From: Thauera sp. | GTDB taxonomy: Bacteria; Pseudomonadota; Gammaproteobacteria; Burkholderiales; Rhodocyclaceae | Direction: 5' to 3' | Assembly (NCBI GenBank): GCA_017302295.1 | Contig: JAFLDS010000014.1 | Location: 1 to 64,000, forward strand | Length of the DNA: 64,000 bases | Part shown: positions 19,604 through 29,257 of the stretch, piece by piece | Numbering within the stretch: position 1 is the first letter of the stretch | Layout: the number at the start of each line of letters is the position of its first letter | Notes under the pieces: model-generated | What the model was told of the DNA's origin: nothing | The model's input: the letters and a program-made list of their open reading frames with translations, nothing else | Databases searched by the model: none | Position numbers and translations under genes: made by a program

Positions 19604-19933
19604 ATGCGTGAGGATCATTGCACCCGTTGCGGGGCGTGCTGCGCGGCGTTCAGGGTCGATTTCCATCACTCCGAGCTGGCCTCGGCGATGACGGATGGCG
19701 TGCCGGACGCGCTCGCCGTCCAGGTGACGGCGACGCTGCGGCGCATGCGCGGTACCGACGAGGCGCCAGCACGTTGCGTCGCGCTGCACGGCGAAATCGG
19801 CACTGCGGTGCGCTGCTCGATCTATCCGAGCCGGCCGTCACCGTGTCGCGACTTCGCGCCCTATGCCGCACTGGGTATCGGCGACGATGCCTGCAACCGC
19901 GCGCGAGCAAGACACGGCCTGCCGCCGCTCTGA
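19604..19933 (+). CDS. YkgJ family cysteine-cluster protein
   Basis: Small protein of 109 residues with the CxxCxxCC start (HCTRCGACCAAF) and a second cysteine set in RCVALHG, RCSIYPSRPSPCRDF and DACNRAR. This matches the YkgJ/UPF0153 family, predicted to bind zinc or an iron-sulfur cluster. Function is unknown. It lies 8 bases after the YecA-type gene. A truncated relative follows directly downstream in the same frame. Confidence 0.88.
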   Translation: MREDHCTRCGACCAAFRVDFHHSELASAMTDGVPDALAVQVTATLRRMRGTDEAPARCVALHGEIGTAVRCSIYPSRPSPCRDFAPYAALGIGDDACNRARARHGLPPL

Positions 19934-19963
19934 GCGCTCGAGCTATCGGCGCCATCATTTCCA

Positions 19964-20164
19964 CCGCGACGGTGCTCGGCATTGGGCGGAACGGTGGGGG
20001 AGCAGGTCGCCTGCACGATCTACGAGAACCGGCCGACACCGTGCCGTGAATTCCCCGCCTATCTGGAAGACGGCACGCCCAACCCTAAATGCGATGAACT
20101 TCGCGCCACCATCGGTTTGCCTCCCTTGTCGCTTCAAGCCATGCCCTGGCCGACTGCGGCTTAG
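19964..20164 (+). pseudogene. Remnant of a second YkgJ-type gene (C-terminal half)
   Basis: After the stop of the intact YkgJ-type gene the same frame stays open and encodes RRCSALGGTVGEQVACTIY, then ENRPTPCREFPAYLEDGTP and GLPPLSLQ. This is the second half of another YkgJ-family protein, only moderately similar to its neighbour. The N-terminal CxxCxxCC half is missing and no good start codon or ribosome-binding site is seen; a TTG at 19982 is possible. It looks like the residue of a tandem copy or a decayed paralogue. Confidence 0.65.
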
Positions 20165-20189
20165 TTCATCGCCCCAATGTGAGGGGCGT

Positions 20190-21086
20190 TCAACGTGGAA
20201 GGCCGACCGCGGCAAGCACCGCTAGCGGTCCGGCAGCGCGCAATTCGTCGATCTGTTCCTGATTGCGGGCGAACAGAGAGCCGGCGTAACCGAGCGAGTT
20301 GACGGAGACGTGCCCCCACTTTTCGCTGCGGCGGGGTACCAGCATCAGCCATTCGCGCGTCACCAGCAGGTTGTAGGGCGGCATCGGGTCGTTGGGCGGC
20401 GGTAGCCACAGGGCGGACCAGGCGTCGGCAAAAGCCCTGTGCAGCATCGGCCCGGCTCGCTCGGGCGCCGCCCAGGCATGGGTGTCCAGATGCACGAAGA
20501 CGTGGCGCCAGGGCAGTCCCGGATGTACGACCGTCTCGCCGACCGACGCCAGCGGAAGCCCGTGGGCGAGTCCGCCGGGCGCATCGAGCCGGGGTTCGTC
20601 ATCGTCGTCGCGCACGTGCGGAACCCATTGCAGGTGCTTGTGCGGCTGGCTGGCACCCGCCTCGGTGCCTCCGTTGTAGAAGCCCAGCCCGCCATGCGGG
20701 CCGATGACCCGCGCCAGCGCGACGAAATCGGCACGGGTGAGCGGGGCCGACTGTGATTCCCATGCGCGGGTGACGATCAGCAGGTGGTGCTCGATCACCG
20801 GAAACTTGTTCAACACGACCAGGTGCGCATCGCCGAGCGTGCCCACCGTCAGCTCGGGCTCGGGCGGCAGGAAGGGATTGAAATCCGGGTCGCGCCTGCT
20901 GACCGTGGCGACGCGTGCTTGATCCTTGAGCGCGAGCGACGAGACCCAGCGCACGGAAAACGTGAATCCACCATCCTCGATCGCGGTGCGATTCGTCCGG
21001 ATCGGGAGCAGAACGCCCGATGCCAGCGCTTTGCGCGTGGTGGTGGCGCTTTGCTCAAGCAACTTGCCGTGGATCAGGCTGGTCAT
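20190..21086 (-). CDS. ATP adenylyltransferase-like protein (Ap4A phosphorylase II family)
   Basis: HIT-superfamily enzyme of 298 residues. The active-site motif is QPHKHLQWVP near residue 157, preceded by FPVIEHHLLIVTR, as in Apa1/Apa2 diadenosine tetraphosphate phosphorylases, and the C-terminal domain has YNLLVTREWLMLVPR. It would split Ap4A into ADP and ATP, lowering a stress alarmone. The start MTSLIHGKLL at 21086 fits family length; longer in-frame starts up to 21161 overlap the promoter region of the divergent S4 gene. Confidence 0.87.
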   Translation of the reverse strand: MTSLIHGKLLEQSATTTRKALASGVLLPIRTNRTAIEDGGFTFSVRWVSSLALKDQARVATVSRRDPDFNPFLPPEPELTVGTLGDAHLVVLNKFPVIEHHLLIVTRAWESQSAPLTRADFVALARVIGPHGGLGFYNGGTEAGASQPHKHLQWVPHVRDDDDEPRLDAPGGLAHGLPLASVGETVVHPGLPWRHVFVHLDTHAWAAPERAGPMLHRAFADAWSALWLPPPNDPMPPYNLLVTREWLMLVPRRSEKWGHVSVNSLGYAGSLFARNQEQIDELRAAGPLAVLAAVGLPR

Positions 21087-21188
21087 CGGTACAGGGCGCG
21101 GGAGACAATGGGCCGATTCTGACATGGTCGGGGCGCAATCAGGCGACCGGGCCGGTCGCATCCTTCAAACCGGAACGAGACCTCCACC

Positions 21189-21410
21189 ATGCCCATCACT
21201 TTTGCCGTACGCGGCGATTACATACAACTCGACCAACTGCTGAAGGCGGCGAACCTCGTGACGTCCGGCGGTGCTGCGCACGCGGCGGTCGAGGAGGGGC
21301 TGGTCAGGGTGGACGGCAAGCTTGAGAGCCGCAAGCGGGCAAAGCTGCGGCCCGGCCAGGTCGTCCGCTTCGACGGCCAGGAGGTCACCCTCGTGGCCGC
21401 CGCGGACTGA
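21189..21410 (+). CDS. S4-domain RNA-binding protein (YbcJ-like)
   Basis: Almost the whole 73-residue product is one S4 RNA-binding domain: YIQLDQLLKAANLVTSGGAA followed by VRVDGKLESRKRAKLRPGQVV. This is the compact YbcJ/YaaA form found in many bacteria, thought to bind structured RNA or ribosomes. It is divergent from the Ap4A phosphorylase-like gene and convergent with the GST gene 8 bases beyond its end. Confidence 0.9.
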   Translation: MPITFAVRGDYIQLDQLLKAANLVTSGGAAHAAVEEGLVRVDGKLESRKRAKLRPGQVVRFDGQEVTLVAAAD

Positions 21411-21418
21411 AGCGCTTC

Positions 21419-22024
21419 CTACTTCAGCAGACCTTCGGCGCGCATTGCCGCCTGCACGGCGGGACGCGCGCCAACGCGTTCGCGGAACGCCTGCAGCGCG
21501 GGCCAAGGCGACAGGTCGATGTTGACGAAGCCGCACCAGCCAAGCACGGTGAACAGATAGGCATCCGCAACCGTGTAGGTATCGCCCATCAGGTAGGGGT
21601 GGGCGGACAGACGCTCTGCGACGGCGTCGAAGCGGCGCTTGATGTTGTCCAGCGCAGCGTTCTTCCATTCGTCGCCGGCGCCGCGGAACAGCGGTGTGAA
21701 GGACTTGTGCAGTTCGGTCGAGATGAAATTCAGCCATTCCTGCAGGCGCGCGCGCTCGAGCGTGCCCGGCGCGGGCGCAAGCTTCGCTTCCGGATGCAGA
21801 TCGGCGATGTACTGGATGATGGCGGGGCCTTCGGTCAGCAATTCGCCGTTGTCCAGTTGCAGGGCCGGCACGTAGCCTTTCGGATTGGTGGCGAGAAAAT
21901 CCTCGCCGTTTTCCATTTTCTTCGCCCGCAGATCGACCTTCATCAGCGCGGGATCGACACCGGCCTCGCGCAGCACGATGTGGGGTGAAAGCGAGCAGGC
22001 GCCGGGGGAGTAGTAGAGCTTCAC
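21419..22024 (-). CDS. Glutathione S-transferase
   Basis: Cytosolic glutathione transferase of 201 residues. The N-terminal thioredoxin-like domain opens KLYYSPGACSLSPHIVLREAG, the beta-class pattern with cysteine and serine near residue 9, and contains the cis-proline region GYVPALQL and LTEGPAIIQYIAD. The helical C-terminal domain includes YLMGDTYTVADAYLFTVLGW. I chose the GTG at 22024, preceded by AGGAGA, over an ATG 11 codons upstream. Substrate not predictable. Confidence 0.92.
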   Translation of the reverse strand: MKLYYSPGACSLSPHIVLREAGVDPALMKVDLRAKKMENGEDFLATNPKGYVPALQLDNGELLTEGPAIIQYIADLHPEAKLAPAPGTLERARLQEWLNFISTELHKSFTPLFRGAGDEWKNAALDNIKRRFDAVAERLSAHPYLMGDTYTVADAYLFTVLGWCGFVNIDLSPWPALQAFRERVGARPAVQAAMRAEGLLK

Positions 22025-22134
22025 GCAGGGTCTCCTTGTGTGGAATGCGGGTGCCATGCCCTTCGTTCAGGCATGACGAGGCGGCTTTTGAAGCCGCCGG
22101 TTGTTTAGACGATTGGGATGCGGAGTCGCCGACA

Positions 22135-23871
22135 TCATGGCAGATCAGGCGCGCGCCGGGGGCGTTGGGTTGTCGACAGCTTCTCCCAGATCCACCCGCC
22201 AGGCAGGTCGGTGCCGGTCAGCACGTAGTTCAGCGTCTGTTCGTTGGCGATGGTGAGCGCAAAGCGGCTGCGGACGCCGGGCCGGCCTGCGATCAGGATC
22301 TCGTCGCCGGGGCGCAGGGGGGTGTCACCGTCGGGTACGGCGCGATGATCATCGGCATCGCGGTCGAGGTACAGCACTTCGCAGTCGAGCGTCTCGGTCC
22401 GGTCGTCGGGCGAGCGCAAAAGCATCGACAGCGTGATCGTCTCGCCCCGCATCAGCCGCCGGTAAAGCGCCGGGGCCGAGATCAGATTGATGCGTTCGCT
22501 CCATACCTCGGGAACGTCCCAGCCGAGGCGCGAGGTCAGGCGTTCGAACAGCGCGGTGGACCAGCCCGGGTCGCCGCGCCGCAGCACGTTGAGGAAGGGC
22601 ACCAGCAAGGGCGTGCTGAGGATGGCCAGGCATTCATGACCAATGATCTCGCTGGGAATGACGTTGATGTCGGCGTCGTAAGCCTCGAACAGGGCGCGGT
22701 TGGCGTACTGGTTCTGGCGCAGGATCACGAACAGCGAGGGGTTGAGTTCGCGCGCGGCGACCGCGATCGACAGATTGTCGATGTCCGAGCGCGTCGCGGC
22801 GACGATGCCCGCCGCGGACATCACGCCCGCCTGGCGAAGGGCATCTGCGCTCGTCCCCTCGCCATGCACCCAGCGGTGGTCGAGGTCGTCGGGTGGGTCG
22901 CGATCGACGATGGTGACCGGAACATCCTCCGCGTCCATGGCGATTACCACCTGCTGGCCGAAGCGGCCATGCCCGCACAGGATCCAGGGCCCGCGCGGCG
23001 GGTTGCGGAAACGTTCGACGGTGGTGCCCGGCAGGCCGGTCAACCAGTTGGTGAGTTGCCAGGCCGCCGGCGCGTGCAGGGCGAGCGCCAGCAACTCGGC
23101 GAATTCCTGGAACGGGTTGATGATATGGCGCGTACCGAAGGCTGCCATCGTCGCGGCGGTCTCCGGGCGTTCGGCGCGGCACAGCACCGGAATCTTCGGC
23201 GCGAGCAGGCGCGCTGCGATGGCGATCGCCAGATTGCTGTCGTCATCATTGGTGAGGGCGATCACGCCGATGCAGTTCCGGTGGGTCAGGCCGGCGAACT
23301 TCAACGTTTCGGGGTTGCGCGCGTCGGCATCGATGGCCGGGACGTCGGCCGCGTAGCCCTGAAGTTCGATCTCGCCCACCTTGCCGTCCTCCAGTTCGAT
23401 GACGACGGCCCGATGACCCAGGCGATCGAGCGCGTCGCACACCAGGCGCCCGGTTTCGCCATAGCCGCACACGAGGTAGAAGGGCTCGCGCAGCCTGCGC
23501 ACCGCCCGCGAGAAGCGTTCGAGGTCGAAGGCCTGCTGCAGGTTGCGGTCGGACAGCAGCGAGAACACGCTGCCCAGCGTGTAAGCCCAGCCAATCACCG
23601 ACAGATAGATGCAGACCGTCACCCACAGCCGCTGTTGGTCCGAAAACGCATACGGAATCTCGCCGAACCCGATCGTCGTCGCCGTGTAGCTGATGAAGTA
23701 GAAGGCGTGGAAGAAGCTGAGGTACTGCACCTTGCCGTCGGCATCCACGCCCGGCGCGAGCGTCAGGCCGAGCACCGAGATCGAGATGATGACGATCAGC
23801 AGGATCAGCGGCGAACGCATCCTGCGCAGGATGAGAAAGAAGATGCTGTGGTGGCGTGGCAGCGGAGTCAT
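22135..23871 (-). CDS. Potassium channel with two TrkA-N (RCK) domains
   Basis: Ion-channel protein of 578 residues. The N-terminus has one helix (ILLIVIISISVLGLTL), a pore loop with selectivity filter TTIGFGE (about residue 70), and a second helix, the two-TM/pore design. Two NAD-binding RCK domains follow: CGYGETGRLVCDAL near residue 140 and CGHGRFGQQVVIAM near 298, then a TrkA-C-like end. It would pass potassium (or another cation) gated by nucleotide or ligand binding. The downstream gene on the same strand continues past 33 bases from its start region, see the DUF6394-like protein. Confidence 0.88.
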   Translation of the reverse strand: MTPLPRHHSIFFLILRRMRSPLILLIVIISISVLGLTLAPGVDADGKVQYLSFFHAFYFISYTATTIGFGEIPYAFSDQQRLWVTVCIYLSVIGWAYTLGSVFSLLSDRNLQQAFDLERFSRAVRRLREPFYLVCGYGETGRLVCDALDRLGHRAVVIELEDGKVGEIELQGYAADVPAIDADARNPETLKFAGLTHRNCIGVIALTNDDDSNLAIAIAARLLAPKIPVLCRAERPETAATMAAFGTRHIINPFQEFAELLALALHAPAAWQLTNWLTGLPGTTVERFRNPPRGPWILCGHGRFGQQVVIAMDAEDVPVTIVDRDPPDDLDHRWVHGEGTSADALRQAGVMSAAGIVAATRSDIDNLSIAVAARELNPSLFVILRQNQYANRALFEAYDADINVIPSEIIGHECLAILSTPLLVPFLNVLRRGDPGWSTALFERLTSRLGWDVPEVWSERINLISAPALYRRLMRGETITLSMLLRSPDDRTETLDCEVLYLDRDADDHRAVPDGDTPLRPGDEILIAGRPGVRSRFALTIANEQTLNYVLTGTDLPGGWIWEKLSTTQRPRRAPDLP

Positions 23872-23904
23872 CGCCGGGGCAGCGGAGCGTGTCGGACGAA
23901 CGGG

Positions 23905-24288
23905 TCAGCGGCGCTGCATGATCGTTTCGGCGATCAGGATGATGACCGAGACGACGTTGGCGAACAGCGCACCGCCCGACAGCGACACGACTCTGGCAAC
24001 CATTTCGGGCGTGACCCCGTCGGGTGACACGTGCGCCGCGTAGCCCCAGACCATTGCTGCGGCGATCAGCTGCAGGTCGGCCACCAGACTAGTGGAAAGG
24101 TGAACCGCGCCGATCTGCGTGCGATCGCCGAACTTGAGCACGGTCGCGATCAGGCTGACGACAAGCGCCGCGAACAGCTCATAGACGTCGTGGTGAAGCG
24201 GATTGTCGAGCTCACCGACAAAGAAACCGAAGTTGAGCGTTGCGGCCAGGACGATGAAGAAACCGAAGATGACTTTTTCGAGGTTCAT
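23905..24288 (-). CDS. Small polytopic membrane protein (DUF6394-like)
   Basis: Protein of 127 residues with four predicted helices: FGFFIVLAATLNFGFFVG, the segment around LFAALVVSLIATVL, LIAAAMVWGYAAH, and LFANVVSVIILIAETIM. I think it belongs to the DUF6394 family but could not check. It lies directly upstream of the RCK potassium channel on the same strand, 33 bases apart, so it is probably co-transcribed and may be an accessory of that channel. Function unknown. Confidence 0.75.
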   Translation of the reverse strand: MNLEKVIFGFFIVLAATLNFGFFVGELDNPLHHDVYELFAALVVSLIATVLKFGDRTQIGAVHLSTSLVADLQLIAAAMVWGYAAHVSPDGVTPEMVARVVSLSGGALFANVVSVIILIAETIMQRR

Positions 24289-24373
24289 GTTGTGCTCTTC
24301 TTGTGGCGTGTTCGCTCGACAGCCGTTTGCAATCGATTATATGCGCGGCAACGGTGTCGATGGCCGCAACGCC

Positions 24374-24760
24374 TCATTCGTGGAGGTCGCCGTCCACGTA
24401 GAACCAGCGTCCGTCCTCGCGCACGAAACGGCTGGTCTCGTGCAGGCGCTGTGCGCGTCCGCCAACCCGGTAGCGCGCGACGAATTCCACTTCGGCGTGG
24501 TCCTCGTCGATGGGGCGGTGCGCCCGCAGCTGAAGACCGATCCATTTCGGCCGAGGCTCTTCGCCAAGGTCGAGCTCGGCCGGGCGCGTGCTCGCATGCC
24601 AGGATTCGAGCAGCCATCCCGCCTCGCCCAGCACGAAGGCGGTGTAGCGCGACCGCATCAGCGCTTCGGCCGTTGCGGCGCACCGTTCGCCGCGGATGAC
24701 GGGCTGGCAGCAGACGGTCAGAGGTTTGCCGGAACCGCAGGGGCAGGGAAGGGTCTTCAT
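24374..24760 (-). CDS. YchJ family protein (UPF0225) with SEC-C motif
   Basis: Protein of 128 residues beginning [20 protein letters not shown], an N-terminal zinc-binding SEC-C motif, then the YchJ NTF2-like domain with ALMRSRYTAFVLGEAGWLL and ETSRFVREDGRWFYVDG. The ATG at 24760 is chosen because it starts the family; the reading frame extends 58 codons upstream without similarity. Function unknown. It is divergent from acnB, with about 250 bases between the two starts. Confidence 0.88.
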   Translation of the reverse strand: MKTLPCPCGSGKPLTVCCQPVIRGERCAATAEALMRSRYTAFVLGEAGWLLESWHASTRPAELDLGEEPRPKWIGLQLRAHRPIDEDHAEVEFVARYRVGGRAQRLHETSRFVREDGRWFYVDGDLHE

Positions 24761-24934
24761 GGGTGAGCCATCGCCGAAGGAGCCGCGATTCTGCACTAAA
24801 GGCGCGCAGATGGCGGCGGTGCGACGCATTGTGGAAACGCTGACCGACCGCATTCGAAGGCGTAAAATGCGCCCGCTTGCCACGTTACGACGGACTTTTC
24901 TGCTGCACTGCACCGCAAGTCTTATAAAAGACAT

Positions 24935-24940
24935 ATAATC
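24935..24940 (+). promoter_or_regulatory. Probable -10 element of the acnB promoter
   Basis: A consensus TATAAT occurs 70 bases upstream of the acnB GTG in a short AT-rich patch of an otherwise GC-rich intergenic region. No clear TTGACA-like -35 is seen at 16-18 bases, so an activator may be needed. Confidence 0.5.
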
Positions 24941-25010
24941 GAGTCCGTCCCGTTCGGGCGATCCCCGTCCGGAGCCCTGATCACCGCCACGAAATAGTGA
25001 GGAAGTCGCC

Positions 25011-27608
25011 GTGCTTGAAGCCTACCGTGCCCATGTCGCCGAGCGTGCCGCCCTTGGCATCCCGCCGCTGCCCCTGTCGAAGCAGCAGACCACCGAGCTG
25101 GTCGCCCTGCTGAAGAATCCCCCCGCTGGCGAGGAAGCCTTCCTCGTCGAACTGCTCACCTACCGCGTGCCGGCCGGTGTGGACGATGCCGCCAAGGTGA
25201 AGGCCGAGTTCCTGGCCAAGGTCGCCAAGGGTGAAGAGGCCTGTGGCCTGGTGTCGCGTGCCAAGGCCACCGAGCTGCTCGGCACCATGCTGGGCGGTTT
25301 CAACATCAAGCCGCTGATCGATCTGCTCGGCGACGCCGAAGTTGGCGCGGTCGCGGCCGAGGGTCTGAAGAAGACCCTGCTGATGTTCGATTACTTCCAC
25401 GACGTCAAGGAACTGGCGCAAAAAGGCAACGCCAACGCCAAGTCCGTCATGCAGTCGTGGGCAGACGCCGAGTGGTTCACCAGCCGCCCGGAAGTGCCGG
25501 CCTCGCAGAAGCTCACCGTATTCAAGGTCACCGGCGAAACCAACACCGACGACCTGTCGCCCGCGCCGGACGCCTGGTCGCGCCCCGACATCCCGCTGCA
25601 CGCGCTGGCCATGCTGAAGAACCCGCGTCCGGGCATCACCCCGGAAGAGCCGGGTGTGCGCGGCCCGGTCAAGTTCCTCGAAGACCTGCGCGCCAAGGGC
25701 AACCTGGTCGCCTACGTCGGTGACGTGGTCGGCACCGGCTCCTCGCGCAAGTCCGCCACCAACTCGGTGCTGTGGTTCACCGGCGAGGACATCCCCTTCG
25801 TTCCGAACAAGCGTTTCGGTGGCGTGTGCCTGGGCTCCAAGATCGCCCCGATCTTCTTCAACACCATGGAAGATGCCGGCGCGCTGCCGATCGAGATCGA
25901 TTGCGGTCAGATGGACATGGGCGACGAGATCGAGCTCAAGGTCGATCACGCCACCGGCAAGGTCACCGCGCTCAAGAACGGCGCCGTGATCTCCGAATCG
26001 CAGTTGAAAACCCTGGTGATCCTCGACGAAGTGCGCGCCGGTGGCCGCATCCCGCTGATCATCGGTCGTGGTCTCACGACCAAGGCGCGTGAAGCGCTGG
26101 GCCTGCCGGTGTCGACGCTGTTCCGTCTGCCCCAGGCCCCGGTCGACAGCGGCAAGGGCTTCTCGCTGGCGCAGAAGATGGTCGGCCGCGCCTGCGGTCT
26201 GCCTGAAGGCCAGGGCATCCGTCCGGGCACTTACTGCGAACCGAAGATGACCACCGTCGGCTCGCAGGACACCACCGGCCCGATGACCCGCGACGAGCTG
26301 AAGGACCTCGCCTGCCTCGGCTTCTCCGCCGACATGACGATGCAGTCGTTCTGCCACACCGCGGCCTATCCGAAGCTGGTCGACGTCAAGATGCACCGCG
26401 AGCTGCCGAGCTTCATCAGCACGCGCGGCGGCGTGTCGCTGCGTCCGGGCGACGGCGTCATCCACTCCTGGCTCAACCGCCTGCTGCTGCCCGACACCGT
26501 CGGCACCGGCGGCGACAGCCACACCCGCTTCCCGATCGGCATCTCCTTCCCGGCCGGCTCCGGTCTGGTGGCCTTTGCCGCGGCGACCGGCGTCATGCCG
26601 CTGGACATGCCGGAATCGGTGCTGGTGCGCTTCAAGGGCACGCTGCAGCCGGGCGTCACTCTGCGTGACCTGGTCAACGCGATCCCGCTGTACGCGATCA
26701 AGCAGGGCCTGCTGACGGTCGAGAAGAAGGGCAAGAAGAACATCTTCTCCGGCCGCATCCTCGAGATCGAAGGCCTGCCGGATCTCAAGGTCGAACAGGC
26801 GTTCGAGCTCACCGACGCCTCGGCCGAGCGCTCCGCCGCCGGCTGCACGGTGCATCTGAACAAGGCGCCGATCGTCGAGTACATGAACTCGAACATCACG
26901 CTGATGAAGTGGATGATCGCCAACGGCTACGACGATGCCCGCACGCTGCGCCGCCGCATCAAGGCGATGGAAGACTGGGTCGCCAACGGCGAGTTGCTGG
27001 CCGGTGACGCCGATGCCGAGTACGCCGCGGTGATCGAGATCGACCTCGCCGACATCAAGGAGCCGATCGTCGCCTGCCCGAACGACCCGGACGACGTCAA
27101 GTTCCTGTCCGAAGTCGCCGGCGACAAGATCGACGAAGTCTTCATCGGCTCTTGCATGACCAACATCGGTCACTTCCGCGCCGCGGGCAAGGTGCTGGAC
27201 GGCAAGTCCGACATCCCGACCCGCCTGTGGATCGCCCCGCCCACCAAGATGGACGCGATGATCCTCAACGAGGAAGGCTACTACGGCGTGCTCGGCAAGT
27301 CCGGCGCGCGCATGGAGATGCCGGGCTGCTCGTTGTGCATGGGCAACCAGGCGCAGATCCGCAAGGGCAGCACCGCGATGTCGACCTCGACGCGCAACTT
27401 CCCGAACCGCCTCGGCATCGACACCCGCGTGTATCTTGGTTCGGCCGAGCTGGCCGCAGTGTGCGCGCTGATGGGCAAGATCCCGACGGTGGAGGAGTAC
27501 ATGGCGCAGGTGGAAGTGGTGAACAAGAAGGCCGCCGACATCTACCGCTACATGAACTTCGACCAGATCGAGGAATTCCGCTCGGTCGCGGATACGGTGG
27601 AAGTCTGA
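25011..27608 (+). CDS. acnB: Aconitate hydratase B
   Basis: Bifunctional aconitase B/2-methylisocitrate dehydratase of the citric-acid and methylcitrate cycles, with a 4Fe-4S cluster. The 865-residue product begins with the AcnB-specific HEAT-like domain ([20 protein letters not shown]), then the swivel domain, then the catalytic domains. Cluster cysteines lie in [15 protein letters not shown] near residue 711 and [11 protein letters not shown] near 770-773. The start is GTG, with a GAGGAAG ribosome-binding site. Length matches the family. A terminator follows, so acnB is a single-gene unit. Codon use is strongly biased, as expected for a highly expressed gene. Confidence 0.97.
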   Translation: MLEAYRAHVAERAALGIPPLPLSKQQTTELVALLKNPPAGEEAFLVELLTYRVPAGVDDAAKVKAEFLAKVAKGEEACGLVSRAKATELLGTMLGGFNIKPLIDLLGDAEVGAVAAEGLKKTLLMFDYFHDVKELAQKGNANAKSVMQSWADAEWFTSRPEVPASQKLTVFKVTGETNTDDLSPAPDAWSRPDIPLHALAMLKNPRPGITPEEPGVRGPVKFLEDLRAKGNLVAYVGDVVGTGSSRKSATNSVLWFTGEDIPFVPNKRFGGVCLGSKIAPIFFNTMEDAGALPIEIDCGQMDMGDEIELKVDHATGKVTALKNGAVISESQLKTLVILDEVRAGGRIPLIIGRGLTTKAREALGLPVSTLFRLPQAPVDSGKGFSLAQKMVGRACGLPEGQGIRPGTYCEPKMTTVGSQDTTGPMTRDELKDLACLGFSADMTMQSFCHTAAYPKLVDVKMHRELPSFISTRGGVSLRPGDGVIHSWLNRLLLPDTVGTGGDSHTRFPIGISFPAGSGLVAFAAATGVMPLDMPESVLVRFKGTLQPGVTLRDLVNAIPLYAIKQGLLTVEKKGKKNIFSGRILEIEGLPDLKVEQAFELTDASAERSAAGCTVHLNKAPIVEYMNSNITLMKWMIANGYDDARTLRRRIKAMEDWVANGELLAGDADAEYAAVIEIDLADIKEPIVACPNDPDDVKFLSEVAGDKIDEVFIGSCMTNIGHFRAAGKVLDGKSDIPTRLWIAPPTKMDAMILNEEGYYGVLGKSGARMEMPGCSLCMGNQAQIRKGSTAMSTSTRNFPNRLGIDTRVYLGSAELAAVCALMGKIPTVEEYMAQVEVVNKKAADIYRYMNFDQIEEFRSVADTVEV

Positions 27609-27661
27609 GTCGGTAAACGACTGAAAGGCCAGGACGGCCGGGCGGCCGTCTTCCAGTTCGA

Positions 27662-27689
27662 CCCCTCGCCAGGAATGGCGGGGGGTTTT
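27662..27689 (+). terminator. Rho-independent terminator after acnB
   Basis: A 10-bp stem (CCCCTCGCCA with TGGCGGGGGG, one G-U pair), loop GGAA, then TTTT and a second T run. A weaker hairpin (GACGGCC/GGCCGTC, 27633-27650) lies just before it. Confidence 0.8.
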
Positions 27690-27762
27690 GCTTTTGCGTC
27701 GGCGCCCGCCAGCGTGCCCCGCGTCACAGAGGCTGTTCCCCGTCGGCCCAATCGAGCACAGG

Positions 27763-28035
27763 ATGACTCAGCATCAACCCAATAACCCGCTGCACGGTCT
27801 CACGCTCGAGCGCATCCTCACCGAGCTGGTCGAGGCCTTTGGCTGGCCGGCGCTTGGCCGGCAGATCAGCATTCGCTGCTTCAACCACGAGCCAAGCATC
27901 GCCTCAAGCCTGAAGTTTCTGCGGCGCACACCGTGGGCGCGGGAGCAGGTCGAGGCGCTCTACCTCGATATGGCGCAGTCGCGCGGTGGCGTGAGCGCAC
28001 AACGGGGCGGAACGGGTACGCCGACGCAAAGGTGA
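27763..28035 (+). CDS. VF530-like DNA-binding protein (DUF2132)
   Basis: Small protein of 90 residues. The conserved block [20 protein letters not shown] and [20 protein letters not shown] defines the VF530/DUF2132 family, whose Vibrio member has a DNA-binding-like fold. The tail after residue 70 is low-complexity and not conserved. The ATG at 27763 matches the family start. The arfB gene begins 7 bases after its stop, with a ribosome-binding site overlapping that stop, so the pair is likely an operon. Confidence 0.85.
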   Translation: MTQHQPNNPLHGLTLERILTELVEAFGWPALGRQISIRCFNHEPSIASSLKFLRRTPWAREQVEALYLDMAQSRGGVSAQRGGTGTPTQR

Positions 28036-28041
28036 TCGCCG

Positions 28042-28446
28042 ATGGACGCCCGCTTCGCCCTCGTGCCGGATGAGATCGAGATCACCGCCATCCGTGCGCA
28101 GGGGGCAGGCGGGCAGAACATCAACAAGGTGTCGAACGCGGTGCATCTGCGCTTCGACATCGCCGCGTCCAGTCTGCCGGAGGACATCCGGCTGCGCTTG
28201 CTTCGGTTGCGCGACCATCGCATCAGCAAGGACGGCGTCGTGATCATCAAGGCGCAGAAATTCCGCAGCCTGGAAAAGAACCGGGCCGAGGCGTTGCGCC
28301 GCCTGGAGGAACTGATCGAATGCGTTGCGGCGCCGCCCAAAGCCCGCCGCGCCACACGGCCGACGCGCGCGTCCGTCGCCCGAAGGCTCGAGGGCAAGGC
28401 GCAGCGCGCCTCGGTCAAGATGCTGAGGGCGAAAGTGAGCGACTGA
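28042..28446 (+). CDS. arfB: Alternative ribosome-rescue factor ArfB (peptidyl-tRNA hydrolase)
   Basis: Release-factor-like protein that frees ribosomes stalled on non-stop mRNA. The 134-residue product has the catalytic GGQ loop in [20 protein letters not shown] (near residue 25) and a basic C-terminal tail rich in Arg and Lys that enters the empty mRNA channel in the known ArfB/YaeJ structures. Length equals E. coli ArfB. It lacks the codon-recognition domains of RF1/RF2. Confidence 0.93.
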   Translation: MDARFALVPDEIEITAIRAQGAGGQNINKVSNAVHLRFDIAASSLPEDIRLRLLRLRDHRISKDGVVIIKAQKFRSLEKNRAEALRRLEELIECVAAPPKARRATRPTRASVARRLEGKAQRASVKMLRAKVSD

Positions 28447-28527
28447 GGGCAGGGCGCCTATTGATGATCCGCCCGCGCGAGGGCGCACCGTTCGAATACG
28501 CCAGAAGGAGTGAATGGCGCAGCCCAA

Positions 28528-29244
28528 TCAGCCCACGTCTGCCACCGATATCGTGATCCACGCCGCCCCGGGACGCTTCGCCACCGTGATTTGCCCGGAC
28601 TCCAGCCGGTAGGTCAGCTGGCAGTGATGCCTGGGGTTGGAAAGTACGCCGGGGTTGAAGATCGCCATGTTTTCGCCGGTGCGCCTGCGAACCGACTGGA
28701 TCAGAAGACCCGGGTGCCCCTCGCGATGAATCCGCGCCCCTACTGACTGGGGGAAGGCGTAGTCGGACGGGTGCAGCAGTTCGCCATACTCGACCGTGGC
28801 CTTGCGGAAATCCAGCAACGCGGCACCGCAGGCCACCAGGTAGACCTTGCGCTCGGCGATCACCGTCTCGCGATCGAACCCCGCATCGCACAGCAAGCCT
28901 CGATACCAGTGGTAAGCCGACTCGTAGACCGTCGTCTCGACCGATTCCGATCCGTACCACACGCCGTAAGAGCCGTCGGAAAACCGGCTCGCCTGCCAGT
29001 GCCTGAACGGCCAGAGGATGGCGCTGAACCAGGCGGCATCCTCGAATGGCCGGTCGATGATCGGCGTGTCCGAGCGATACGACGGCGGCCGGACTTCGGC
29101 CTCAACCGTCTGCGCCAGCAGCCACTCTGCCGGGTCGTCGCTCAGGTCATCGAACAGATCCTGCGACTGTCGCAGCGACACGATATTCCTCGCCACGTCC
29201 TGATGAACGTCGGTCAGCGTGACGCGAGCGAACAGCGACTTCAT
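28528..29244 (-). CDS. RES-domain toxin
   Basis: Toxin of a RES/Xre type II toxin-antitoxin system. Known RES toxins degrade NAD+ and resemble ADP-ribosyltransferases. The 238-residue product shows RES-family features: LFARVTLT near the start, [20 protein letters not shown] in the middle with a conserved Gly-Tyr-Glu pattern, and LLIQSVRR near the end. At this length it is of the larger RES type. It lies 13 bases downstream of the antitoxin gene, the usual order. Confidence 0.85.
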   Translation of the reverse strand: MKSLFARVTLTDVHQDVARNIVSLRQSQDLFDDLSDDPAEWLLAQTVEAEVRPPSYRSDTPIIDRPFEDAAWFSAILWPFRHWQASRFSDGSYGVWYGSESVETTVYESAYHWYRGLLCDAGFDRETVIAERKVYLVACGAALLDFRKATVEYGELLHPSDYAFPQSVGARIHREGHPGLLIQSVRRRTGENMAIFNPGVLSNPRHHCQLTYRLESGQITVAKRPGAAWITISVADVG

Positions 29245-29257
29245 TCAGCAGCTCGAC

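Noticed and set aside
24981-27173. 730-aa reverse-strand frame over acnB
   Set aside because: Mirror of strong codon bias in acnB; no motif.
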